A stretch of 64,000 nt of DNA, from the NCBI RefSeq assembly GCF_004364165.1, contig NZ_SOAY01000010.1, positions 1,701,098 to 1,765,097 of the forward strand, given 5' to 3'. The notes under the pieces are model-generated. The model was not told the origin of the DNA, made no database searches, and was given only the letters and a program-made list of their open reading frames with translations. The stretch's first letter is position 1. The number at the start of each line of letters is the position of its first letter. Positions 1 to 9,500 of the stretch are shown in pieces. Made by a program: the position numbers and the translations under genes. The stretch is from Maribacter spongiicola. GTDB lineage: Bacteria; Bacteroidota; Bacteroidia; Flavobacteriales; Flavobacteriaceae.

Positions 1-621
1 TGTGGCAATTCCGATATCATTATAGGGTTCAATTTTTACATAAATATTTGAGTTTTGTGGTAAATCTTCCGGCGGGTTGTATCTCAATTCATTTTTAATA
101 TCAAGATTGTTTACTAGCTCATTACCATTTGGTGTTGTGCCTATAGATAAATAATAGCCCGTAGCTGTCGGCACATATGCCCATTCAATATCTGTGATAA
201 TAGTTACACTACCTGCATTATTATCTGGAGTGATTAATATGGAGCAAGTAGGGGGTGTGGTAACTTCTACCGTTGTAAAAACAAGTTTGTCACAGATGAT
301 TGGCGGACCGTCGTAGGGAACTAAACTTAATGTCGCGTAAATAGTGGTGTCGTCTGGTAAACCTAAGGGCGGAGTGTAGAAAGGGTTAGTGCCAATAGGT
401 TTTCTGTCTAAAATATCAGTGCCTTGCGCAGTGGTACCAATAGAAAGTATATAGCCGTTATAACCTAATACTTCGGTCCAAGTTAGTGTTGTGTTTACTT
501 CAATGTTACCTGCACCGTTGTTTGGGAAAGTAAATTCTGTGCAATCTTGAGCATGTAAAAATGCACTTGTCAAAAAGAGACATAACAACCTCAAGAAGAA
601 AGACATTTTTTTAATATTCAT
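1..621 (-). CDS. Secreted FN3-like repeat protein, 3' end cut by window edge
   Basis: This reading frame is open from an ATG at 621 down to the left edge, about 207 codons, so its C-terminus is missing. It starts with a signal peptide of about 25 residues ending in FLHAQ. Two repeats of about 95 residues follow, each with a Cys near the start, an ITW/LTW-type strand, a GY..SIGTT motif and an F/VTT end, as in the neighbouring 589-residue protein. These resemble fibronectin type III-like modules. The gene begins 15 nt after the stop of that neighbour, so the two are probably co-transcribed tandem paralogs. A T9SS sorting domain may lie beyond the edge; that is inference. An in-frame ATG at 606 is an alternative start. 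Confidence 0.8.
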   Translation of the reverse strand, partial: MNIKKMSFFLRLLCLFLTSAFLHAQDCTEFTFPNNGAGNIEVNTTLTWTEVLGYNGYILSIGTTAQGTDILDRKPIGTNPFYTPPLGLPDDTTIYATLSLVPYDGPPIICDKLVFTTVEVTTPPTCSILITPDNNAGSVTIITDIEWAYVPTATGYYLSIGTTPNGNELVNNLDIKNELRYNPPEDLPQNSNIYVKIEPYNDIGIAT

Positions 622-636
622 TTTGTATAAATTAAT

Positions 637-2406
637 TTATCGTTTCAAACTAAAATGACCTTTGATAATTTTATTATTTGTGGCAATAGCCTTGAACCAG
701 TAATTTGATTCGGGAAGTGCTTTGCCATTTACGTTTCCGCTCCAGCCATTTGTATTTGGAACTACTTGGGCAAGTAGTGCACCGAATTTATCAAATATAA
801 AGATTACCGATATATTATTTTCACCAGTTTCAACAGGTGGTATAAATTGCCAAAAATCATTGATGCCATCACCGTTTGGGGTAAAGAATTTTGGAAATCC
901 GTTCATGGTCAAGTCTAGCTCAACAAAACGTTCTGTAATACCACAGCCTGCTTTGTCACGAACATAAACAATATGGTTCTGTAATGCAATGTCGGTAAAG
1001 CGATTAGAATTTTGATAAGGACCGTATTCGTTATCTAACGAATATTCAAAATTACCATTTGTGGTTGTAGTTATTTCATAATTAAGCAAATTGCTACTTA
1101 TTTTTACCGCTACATTTTCTATAACAGGAGTTTCAGATATAAATACTTGAAAGGTTTTTGATGAAGCGCATTCAAATATTCTGTCTGACTCCTCAATAAT
1201 ATCATAAGCCTCATAAATATATAGACCTTCTTCATCTAACATAACTTCAGAACTACTTGATACTAATGTTTCATTACCTCTATCATCTAATTTGTACCAC
1301 CTAAAGCCATCAGCTTCATCAGTTGCCGTAATTAAATCGAGCTCATTATTTAAGCATATTGTAATGGTATCTGGAAAGGTCAAAACAGGATTTAAAACCA
1401 ACAATTCGCCACTTAAAGGGTCAAAATAGGGTCCGCAGCCAACAAGTGTAGAAAAGGTTTCTTGAGTGCAACCTATTGCTTCACCTGCTTCGTTAAAAGG
1501 ATAAATCGATATAAAGAATGTTCGGTTAGGTTCAAAATCGATAATCAGGGTGGAGGTCCTATAAAAAACAGCATCTTCCAAAATATTCTTTTCGAAAGGT
1601 GATGTACCTATAGACACTCTATAACCCGTTGCATTAGGTACTGCATTCCATTCTAGCGTCGGGCTCAATGGTACATTCGTTTCTCCATTAAAAGGGGAAA
1701 TCATACTTGTGCATATAGGTAATACTGCAGCCGCAGCCGTTGTAAAGACCGAAGAGCTGCAATTAACTGCTGAACCAATTCTGTTATAAGGTATAATTGT
1801 AATGTAAATATCAGTTTCGGTAGGTAATTCTGTTGTTGGATTATAGCTTAACGTATTTGCCACGTCGGTACGTACAAGAATTTCATCTCCACTTTGTGTG
1901 GTGCCAATCGTTATAAAATATCCTGTTGCACTTGGTGCGGCATTCCATGAGATATTAGTCGCTGTATTTATTTCAAAGGCGTTGTTTGCCGGACTAATAG
2001 ATGTACTACAATTAGGTACTTCGCTTAAGGCTGCGGTCGTAAAACGTTGGCTATCACAAACAATATTCGGTTGATTGAAAAAGAACAGGGTAATGGTGAT
2101 GAATATTTCGGTACTCTCTGGTAACCCTGTCGCGGGTGTAAAACTTGTGGCAGATCCAACATTTCGCTCATTTAAAATATCATTACCGCCTTCTGTTGTA
2201 CCTAATGATATAATATAACCTGGGACACCTGTAACTGCTTCCCAACTAATGGTAGCATCTACTGGAACTAACGTGGTGCCATCGGCAGGACTAACTAAAG
2301 CGGGACATTCTTGTGCCGATGTTTTAAAAACGGCAAATAACAGAACTATGAAAAATATTGGCGCAGCCAATATTTGGGGTATTCTATAGTCCCATTTCTT
2401 TTTCAT
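637..2406 (-). CDS. T9SS type B sorting domain protein with three FN3-like repeats
   Basis: This 589-residue protein is probably exported and attached to the cell surface. A signal peptide covers about residues 1-32. Three related repeats of about 90 residues follow (roughly 34-122, 133-222, 231-320), each with a GY.I/VSIGT core like FN3 modules. A Cys-containing Ig-like stretch lies around 330-500. The last 83 residues, from FFTPNGDGINDFW to KGHFSLKR, match the gliding-motility-associated C-terminal domain (CHU_C, T9SS type B). Known members are secreted through the type IX system. It leads an operon with the truncated paralog downstream. The ligand is unknown; adhesion or glycan binding is only inferred from the architecture. 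Confidence 0.85.
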   Translation of the reverse strand: MKKKWDYRIPQILAAPIFFIVLLFAVFKTSAQECPALVSPADGTTLVPVDATISWEAVTGVPGYIISLGTTEGGNDILNERNVGSATSFTPATGLPESTEIFITITLFFFNQPNIVCDSQRFTTAALSEVPNCSTSISPANNAFEINTATNISWNAAPSATGYFITIGTTQSGDEILVRTDVANTLSYNPTTELPTETDIYITIIPYNRIGSAVNCSSSVFTTAAAAVLPICTSMISPFNGETNVPLSPTLEWNAVPNATGYRVSIGTSPFEKNILEDAVFYRTSTLIIDFEPNRTFFISIYPFNEAGEAIGCTQETFSTLVGCGPYFDPLSGELLVLNPVLTFPDTITICLNNELDLITATDEADGFRWYKLDDRGNETLVSSSSEVMLDEEGLYIYEAYDIIEESDRIFECASSKTFQVFISETPVIENVAVKISSNLLNYEITTTTNGNFEYSLDNEYGPYQNSNRFTDIALQNHIVYVRDKAGCGITERFVELDLTMNGFPKFFTPNGDGINDFWQFIPPVETGENNISVIFIFDKFGALLAQVVPNTNGWSGNVNGKALPESNYWFKAIATNNKIIKGHFSLKR

Positions 2407-2501
2407 AGCATATTCGTAAACAATACAATATACTACAAAATGAAAATCTATTCTTTCAGAACCCTATTAAATAGGATTAATTGTCTGATACGTGTGATGA
2501 A

Positions 2502-3335
2502 TTAAAGGTCACGTTTTTTAAGAATTGAATAAGATCCATAAATAAAAATGGCTATCCATGCCATAACAATCACAATTTCATGCCAATGTATGTAATAGTC
2601 TAACGCGAGTTTTTCTCCCATTTGATTGGCAACAGATTGTACGGCACCTAATCTAGAGAATGGTTCTTTTATAAGATTGAACATTGCCTGTAATGGAAAA
2701 AAGCCCATGATAACATCTGTAGTTTCACCATCAAAAAACTTCCATCGAATGATACCTCTGAAAATTCCTTCGAATACCTGCCATAGAATTAAAAAACCAA
2801 GAGCAAAAGCTGACCTTTTTACCAATACACCTAAGAAAAGACAGAAAGAGAAGAAACCTGTTAGTTTAATAAAAAAGGCTAAAAGGAACTCTAAATCGGT
2901 GAAAATGATAGATAATTCATTAAAATCAGAGTAAACAAGCCCTAAAATTAAAGAAACTATAAAAACGAATATGGTAGAAACTAGTGAAAAAGTAATGACG
3001 GTCAAGAATTTTGAAATGATGAATTCCTTTTTTGAGAGACCGTCAATTAAATTCTGTTTTATCGTCTTATTACTGTATTCGTTAGACATCATTGAAACAA
3101 TAACAATGGCTAAGAATAGTTTAAAAAATGCGGTGATAAATGTATTAAAATGCCAGATATACGGGAAGTTAAAAATACCCTGATCTGCTAAATGAAACTT
3201 TATGGGGCCTATATCGAATTTTATGGCCGCTACCAATGCGATAGAGGTTAAAAGTGCAAAATATGAAATAATCAAAACCTTGCTAGCCCTGTTGTTCCAA
3301 AGTTTTATGAATTCTATTTGAAGTAATCGTATCAT
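2502..3335 (-). CDS. ABC-2 type transporter permease
   Basis: This 277-residue protein has about six hydrophobic segments, starting with one at 20-40, and no extracellular domain. The layout (short cytoplasmic N-terminus, large first loop, helix bundle) fits the ABC-2 membrane family that pairs with a separate ATPase. The ATPase gene ends 12 nt upstream, so the two form an operon and presumably one inner-membrane transporter. ABC-2 systems export polysaccharides, lipids, peptides or drugs, and the substrate cannot be read from the sequence. It sits between two groups of T9SS surface proteins, which may be chance. ATG start at 3335. Confidence 0.85.
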   Translation of the reverse strand: MIRLLQIEFIKLWNNRASKVLIISYFALLTSIALVAAIKFDIGPIKFHLADQGIFNFPYIWHFNTFITAFFKLFLAIVIVSMMSNEYSNKTIKQNLIDGLSKKEFIISKFLTVITFSLVSTIFVFIVSLILGLVYSDFNELSIIFTDLEFLLAFFIKLTGFFSFCLFLGVLVKRSAFALGFLILWQVFEGIFRGIIRWKFFDGETTDVIMGFFPLQAMFNLIKEPFSRLGAVQSVANQMGEKLALDYYIHWHEIVIVMAWIAIFIYGSYSILKKRDL

Positions 3336-3347
3336 GTTGGTAGTGTA

Positions 3348-4250
3348 TTAGGCGTTAGCATTTTTAGTTAAGGCAAGAAACTGCTCTTCTAAACTTTCTT
3401 TTCGTTTTACTAAATGAGATACGATAATGCCTTTATCAAAAAGTAGTTTATTCAATGATTGTGCATCTAGTTCTGAAGTTAAAATTGCCGTAACCAAACC
3501 ATTTTCTTGTTTTATGCTGCCAAAATGTTCATTAGTGCTCAAATATGATGTTAGCTTTTCCAAATCATCACATTTTAATTCGAAAAAGCCGAAACTGGCT
3601 TGTAAACTGTCTACTCTACCAGAATATAATTTTTCACCTTTTCTTAAAATGACTACATGCGAGCATACTTTCTCCACCTCATCTAATAAATGCGATGCCA
3701 ATAGAATTGTTGTTCCTTTTGCAGCAATTGTCTTTATGATTTCTCTAATCTGATGAATACCTTGAGGATCTAAACCGTTAGTTGGTTCATCAAGAATTAA
3801 TATTTCTGGATCGTTCAGTAGGGCAGAGGCAATAGCTAGGCGCTGCTTCATCCCAAGAGAAAAAGTCCGGAATTTGCTGTTTTTTCTGTCCAGGAGTCCG
3901 ACTAAATCTAGCTTTTCTTCAATTTTATCTTCTGATACATCTTTAATCTTGCAAACTAATTTTAAGTTTTGCAAAGCCGTCATGTATGGGTAGAAGTTTG
4001 GGCGTTCGATAATGGCACCCACTTTTTTTAGTGCTTCATGGGTTGAGGTATCCCCGCCAAACCAAGAGAATTCTCCGCTGGTTTTATTGACTACGTTTAA
4101 TACAATGCCAAGGGTAGTTGATTTGCCGCTACCGTTTGGACCTAGAATTCCGTAAACATTACCTTTTTCTATAGTAAACGATAAATCTTTTACAGCGGTA
4201 AGGTGCCCGAATTTTTTGGTAAGATGATTGACTGTTAGAATAGTACTCAC
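3348..4250 (-). CDS. ABC transporter ATP-binding protein
   Basis: This 300-residue ATPase has a Walker A motif GPNGSGKST near residue 38, the signature FSLGMKQR near 140, and Walker B LILDEPTNGLDP near 155, followed by the H-loop ASHLLDE. The C-terminal extension after residue 220 is typical of CcmA/BcrA-like ATPases that drive ABC-2 permeases. The start is GTG at 4250, because no ATG lies close to the conserved beginning TVNHLTKKFG. It is the first gene of a two-gene operon with the permease. Drug or lantibiotic resistance (BcrA-like) is possible but unproven. Confidence 0.92.
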   Translation of the reverse strand: MSTILTVNHLTKKFGHLTAVKDLSFTIEKGNVYGILGPNGSGKSTTLGIVLNVVNKTSGEFSWFGGDTSTHEALKKVGAIIERPNFYPYMTALQNLKLVCKIKDVSEDKIEEKLDLVGLLDRKNSKFRTFSLGMKQRLAIASALLNDPEILILDEPTNGLDPQGIHQIREIIKTIAAKGTTILLASHLLDEVEKVCSHVVILRKGEKLYSGRVDSLQASFGFFELKCDDLEKLTSYLSTNEHFGSIKQENGLVTAILTSELDAQSLNKLLFDKGIIVSHLVKRKESLEEQFLALTKNANA

Positions 4251-4315
4251 GCCAAGTGTTTTTTGATTGGTTACGTATACTTGACGATAAACTTGACGGA
4301 ATGTTACAAAAGATA

Positions 4316-6367
4316 TTAATTTGCTGTTGCCCTAAAGGTAATTCTTCTGTTAGTAATTACTGTTTTAGGAGTATTAAAATTCACAGTTATCGTTTCTGAC
4401 GGGTCATCAGCGGTAATATTAGTATCTGTTTGGTCTTGAGAATTACTAATATTATTAGTGTATGTTGCTGTAGAAGTATTTACATCGGGTAAATTAACCC
4501 GTGTTACTAAAGTCAAGGTTTCTAAATCTCCGCTGTCCATAACACCAACAGACCAGTTTGGATAAGAAAAATTCCCTTTTGAAACTGATGATGATATAAA
4601 TGAAATACCGTCAGGTAAAACATCTGTGATTACAACATTTGAAATAGGGTTTACTCCTAAGCTTTCTACAGTTATGGTAAAAGTTACCATTTCACCATCT
4701 GATACTGTATTTGTATCTGCAACTTTTTTAATAACCACGTCTGGCAGACAATAGTAAGCTGCAATAGGTTGAGAATCATAGGTACAACCACCTTTGGTAA
4801 CCCTTACAAAATAGTCGCCAGCTTCACTAGGATTGTAACTTGAAAATATAGCCCCCGTAACAATAGATCCGTTTTGGTACCATTGGTACGCATCAAAATT
4901 GGCATCAACTACGCTGATTAACGCACCAGGTAAGCATCCACCTCCATTAACTTCCAGGTCAACTTCGGGTACGGTATCAAATCCAGAGAAATAGCCTGCA
5001 ATACCACGATTGTCATTTACACCAAAAAAACCTACAGCAATTGGTCCTGTAGATTGTACACTTACATTTCCTGTTAGGTTAGAAATATAAAATGTTTTCC
5101 AATCTGTAGATCCTGCAACCGATAAAGAAGCTGGCAGTGTTACGGCTCCTGATCCATCTGATACCGTAATATTTCCGTCAGGCGTTGATGTAGATGCAAT
5201 GATGGTAATACCTCCGGTAAGAGTTGTGCCGGCTGAATTTGTAATATCGGAAATGTTATCTAAATTATCTGGTAATAAACAGTTGACAGGTGCAACAAAG
5301 TTTAACCCGATGGTCTGCACCCCAGAACTACCTGCTAAGTTTTGATACGCATAGGCATCCTTTGAAGTAGTGACCAACATGTTGGCGCCTGGTGAACCAC
5401 TTGAATAATTTGAACCAGGAACCAAAAAGTAATCACCATTATTAATAGTTGCTATTGGGGTAGTGGAACCATTAACAAATATATCGGTATTGTTTTGAGT
5501 ACCGATAATAATTGGAAATTCTGTACTGTTTTGTCCATTCCCTCTTATAAATACATACTCCTTACCAATTTTATTTATTGGTACTGGTTGGTCTATACCG
5601 GCGTCTCTACTGCCTGATGAGCTGGATACAACCCCGTAATTTAAACCACCATTACTAATGGCTATGTCTTTAGTTGAAACTATGGAGGCGCCTAGCCACC
5701 CATCTATGTTCGCCGAAGTTTCGTTCGTATAGGCTTCAAGCACAAAACTTTCATTTTTGTTTAAAGTAATTTGGATATTATCACTTGTAATTCCATCTCT
5801 ATCGTTTTGCAAGCGAAATTCACAATCAAAATCATAGCCGGTAATATCTACTACCGTATTATCTTCTGTTGCCATTATCCCCAATGATGTTGATATATCT
5901 GAGGTAGTTGCATAATTTGGCGCGCCGCCCCATTTAAATTTTGTACCTAAGGCTTGCCTTCCCTTAGAAGTTAAAGATGTTGCTTGTGCTGAAGAGGTAC
6001 CTCTATAATTTACATAGAATTTTTCACCTGTTGGAGATTCAAATCGGAGTCCGCTATTGTTTATAACAATACCTGTGTTACCATTTTTTACCATGGTAAC
6101 ATCATTGTCACCATTGGCCAATGTATAAACCCCGGGAGATATATTAGAAATAGAGAATGTTGCATCTGGTGTTGTAGCTGATCCAATATAAGCATTAACT
6201 GTAAAGGCGGTTGTTTCTGGAGTAGAAAGATAAATGGCTTGTTCTTTGACTGATGAGTTGTTACTACCCTGTTTTAATGGCGGTAAGTAATGAAGATCAC
6301 TTAACTGGGAAAATCCAACCGAAGAAACCATCATCAATAAAATAAATAAAAAATGCTTTTGCTTCAT
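4316..6367 (-). CDS. Secreted IgGFc-binding-like/DUF11 protein, short paralog of the giant next door
   Basis: This 683-residue protein has a signal peptide (about 1-20, ending VGFSQ). Residues about 20-460 closely track the N-terminus of the adjacent 4262-residue protein, with shared motifs SDLHYLPP, IYLSTPETT, KFYVNYRG and GYFSGFDTVPEV. This region resembles the bacterial IgGFc-binding-like domain. An Ig-like stretch around 480-540 (DAYQWYQNG, then GDYFVRVTKGGC) and one DUF11 domain (about 542-655) follow. It ends with a short basic tail, TNRRITFR, and shows no FTPNGDG-type T9SS domain, so its anchoring is unclear. It lies downstream of the giant gene, with a hairpin between them. Probably a surface or adhesin-related protein. 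Confidence 0.8.
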   Translation of the reverse strand: MKQKHFLFILLMMVSSVGFSQLSDLHYLPPLKQGSNNSSVKEQAIYLSTPETTAFTVNAYIGSATTPDATFSISNISPGVYTLANGDNDVTMVKNGNTGIVINNSGLRFESPTGEKFYVNYRGTSSAQATSLTSKGRQALGTKFKWGGAPNYATTSDISTSLGIMATEDNTVVDITGYDFDCEFRLQNDRDGITSDNIQITLNKNESFVLEAYTNETSANIDGWLGASIVSTKDIAISNGGLNYGVVSSSSGSRDAGIDQPVPINKIGKEYVFIRGNGQNSTEFPIIIGTQNNTDIFVNGSTTPIATINNGDYFLVPGSNYSSGSPGANMLVTTSKDAYAYQNLAGSSGVQTIGLNFVAPVNCLLPDNLDNISDITNSAGTTLTGGITIIASTSTPDGNITVSDGSGAVTLPASLSVAGSTDWKTFYISNLTGNVSVQSTGPIAVGFFGVNDNRGIAGYFSGFDTVPEVDLEVNGGGCLPGALISVVDANFDAYQWYQNGSIVTGAIFSSYNPSEAGDYFVRVTKGGCTYDSQPIAAYYCLPDVVIKKVADTNTVSDGEMVTFTITVESLGVNPISNVVITDVLPDGISFISSSVSKGNFSYPNWSVGVMDSGDLETLTLVTRVNLPDVNTSTATYTNNISNSQDQTDTNITADDPSETITVNFNTPKTVITNRRITFRATAN

Positions 6368-6473
6368 AATAAGCTTGCCCGGGTAAAATATTTAAAAATA
6401 AAGAAAATTAAATCTTGATTAAATCACAAAGATTAGTTGTAAAACCCTAGTAATAAGTGGTTATATGTTAAAT

Positions 6474-6504
6474 AACAGAGGTGGCTGAATTAGCTACCTC
6501 TGTT
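6474..6504 (-). terminator. Hairpin just after the giant surface-protein gene
   Basis: A 13-bp stem (AACAGAGGTGGCT pairing with AGCTACCTCTGTT, one wobble pair) with a 5-nt loop lies 7 nt beyond the stop of the giant gene. The T-tract after it on the minus strand is weak, so it may be an attenuator or RNA-stabilising hairpin. It would separate expression of the giant gene from its short paralog. Confidence 0.6.
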
Positions 6505-6511
6505 AAATTAT

Positions 6512-9500
6512 TTATCTATAGAGCGTAAAGTTTCCTACAAACTCTCTAGTATCTGCAGCACCATTTAATTTGATAACGTACCAGTAATCTCCAGTTGGCA
6601 GCTCATTTTCTTGATAGAATCCGTCCCAACCGTCTTCATTATCCTTGAAGGTGAAGACTGTACGACCGTATCGATCATAGATGCTAATGAAAATTTCTGG
6701 ATAAATTTCTATGTTATCTGGCATCCATAAATCGTTTTGACCATCACCATTCGGAGTAAAGAAATTAGGAATTTCGATATCTATGAACTCAATGAAAATA
6801 CTTGCTGTTACTTCACAGCCATTTTCATCAACAACAGTAATTTCATACGTACCAGTCTCGGTAATATAGAACACATTTTCAGAACCTCTATTTTCATCTT
6901 CGAAATAGAAGGTGTAGTTTTCTCTACCACCCGCAACTGTTGCAGTTATCTGGTTAATGTTACTTTCTTCAACGGTCATTTCAAGAGGGTCAAATGCCAA
7001 TATCTCAACATCATATGTGGTTAAACAACCATTAGCATGAGAAATACTGATGTAGTGAGTACCGGGAGTCAAATCTCTGAAAATCGGTGTTAACTGCATT
7101 TCTAAGGGATCTACAGTATCTAAACCAAATAGTACATCATCTTCTATACTTAAATCATTTAGAATAATATTTACATAGTTACTAGGGAATGTACCATTAC
7201 AACCGTAAACCGGCTCAACAGTAGCTCCAAGATCTACACCTGGGTCAATGGTAACTATAATAGTTTCTTCACAACCTTGCGCATCTTCTATATAAATGAT
7301 GTAATCACCGGCTGCCAAGTTGGTGAAACTTATTCTGTCTTGTACAAAATCTGTTTCACTTTCTAAACGAGTACTATATGGAGCAGTACCACCGATTATT
7401 GATAAGTCAATTGTACCGTCTTCTTCACCTACACAAATTTCAGGAGTGGTTGCAGTTGTAATTTCTAACACTTCAGGCTCTTCAATAGTGGCTTCAATAA
7501 GTTCAAAACAACCATTAGTATCTTGTGCTATAATAATATAATCACCTGGCGCCAATTCGTCAAATGTATTGTCATCACTAAAACGATCTAAGTTTGGAGA
7601 AATAGCATATTGATATGCACCTGAACCACCAAGCATATTCACTGTAATAACACCATCATCTTGTCCATTACAAGTAACATCGTTAATTGTAGTGTTAGCC
7701 GTGTCAATAAGAAGTTCGTCTGGTTCGGTAATCGAAATCAACAAAGAAGATACTTCACAATCATCGCTCTGAACTCTTACATAATACGATCCTGCCAATA
7801 AATCTGTGAATAGACCTGTTGTTTGATTTGCACGAACTTCATTGGTGAACCCTGCATCAGAAAATAAAGCATATTGATAGTTGCCTAATCCGCCTTGCGC
7901 TTCTGCATTTATAACTCCGCTATTATCACCATTACAGCTAATAGTTGGGTTGTCATTATCTAGAGTAACGGTTAACGCTATAATCGGATTAATTGTAACA
8001 CTATTACTTAATACTGATACACAACCAAAGCTATCTTGAATATAGTATTGATATGTATTTGGTAGAACACCTGTAAATAGATGGGTGTTTGGTCCATTAG
8101 TTTCGTTCATTGCATTGAAAGCAGATGTACCATCGGTATTCCACATATATGGTCCTGTACCGCCAGAAGCAGTTAATAAAAGTTGCGCATCATCTAGACA
8201 TGTTGCTCTTTGCTCAGTAATCAATTGACCTTTAACCTCAACCGGTTCAGCAATTTCAACGATACTGGTTTCATCAGAACAGTTCAAATCATCAAGAATA
8301 GTTACAGTGTAGTAACCTGATCTTAAATTCATGAATGTTGCTGTGGTCTGAGAACTAGAAGTCTGTAAAAGGTTAGCACCTGGTCCATCACCATCATACG
8401 TTTTAAGAATGTATCTGTAATTTGTTGATACTACTCTTGGCGTAAACGCTGCAGTAATTATTCCGTCTGTATCACCTTCACATTCTAAACCTACAATAGA
8501 TTGAATATTAGCAACAATCGGTTCTGGCGGAGTTAAGGTAAACGCATTCGTAAAAGTTACTGCACAACCTAATTTATCTGTTACTTCTACCGTATACTGA
8601 CCATCACTAAGACCAGTGAATAAATTACCATTTACTTGATTGGCGGTATATGTAGTGCCTAAGGTTGTATGTGTTACTATTATATTGAACGGAGCTTTAC
8701 CGCCGTTAGGTATAATATTGGCACTTCCCATATCATTACTACAACCCACATCTTTAGTCAAAATTGACGCTAAAGTTATTGGAGCTGTAGGAGAGGCAAT
8801 TGTGAAAGATCGCTCTTGTATACATTCAGGAGTTCCAACTTGTGAAGCTCTTAAAATATAACTACCCGCAGCTACCGGAATAGAAGCTGTTGTTCCTGTT
8901 CCTGTAAATATGCCGTCATCGTCTGTACGTACAGTAGCTGTTCCATCAGCATTTACAACTTCCCAGTTGAAATCACCTGCATAAGTAGCATCTGTAAATG
9001 TTACTTCAATAGCCCCATCTGTTCCAAAACATACTACATCAGAAAGTTTATTGACTTCAATACTAAAAGTATTAGGATCTTCTACAATATGATTTCGTGT
9101 TATTTCACAACCAGTATTTAAATTTTTAATACCAATAGTATAGGTGCCAATTGCCAAGTTGGTAAATACGTTATCACCTGTTTGATATGTTGCAGATGGT
9201 AATATTCTAAACTCATAATTAGCAAGATTTGCAGTCGTATTGGTCACTGTACTATTTACATTAATAGTAATGTTTTCTCCGCTATTTACACAATCTAAAT
9301 CTCTATCTACATTTACAGTTGCATCAATAAATGTATCATAAGGGTTTATGGTAACTATGTGTTCTGCAGAACAACCTTCGTCATCATATACACGAACAAT
9401 AATATCACCACCAGCCGCATCTGTGTGGGTATAGATTAAATTACTGCTGTTTTGTAGCACAGTCGAAGTTGCATCATCAATGAATTCAAAACGATCATAT

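Noticed and set aside
4279-4298. Direct repeat ACTTGACG upstream of the ABC ATPase gene
   Set aside because: Two 8-bp copies only; too short to claim as an operator.
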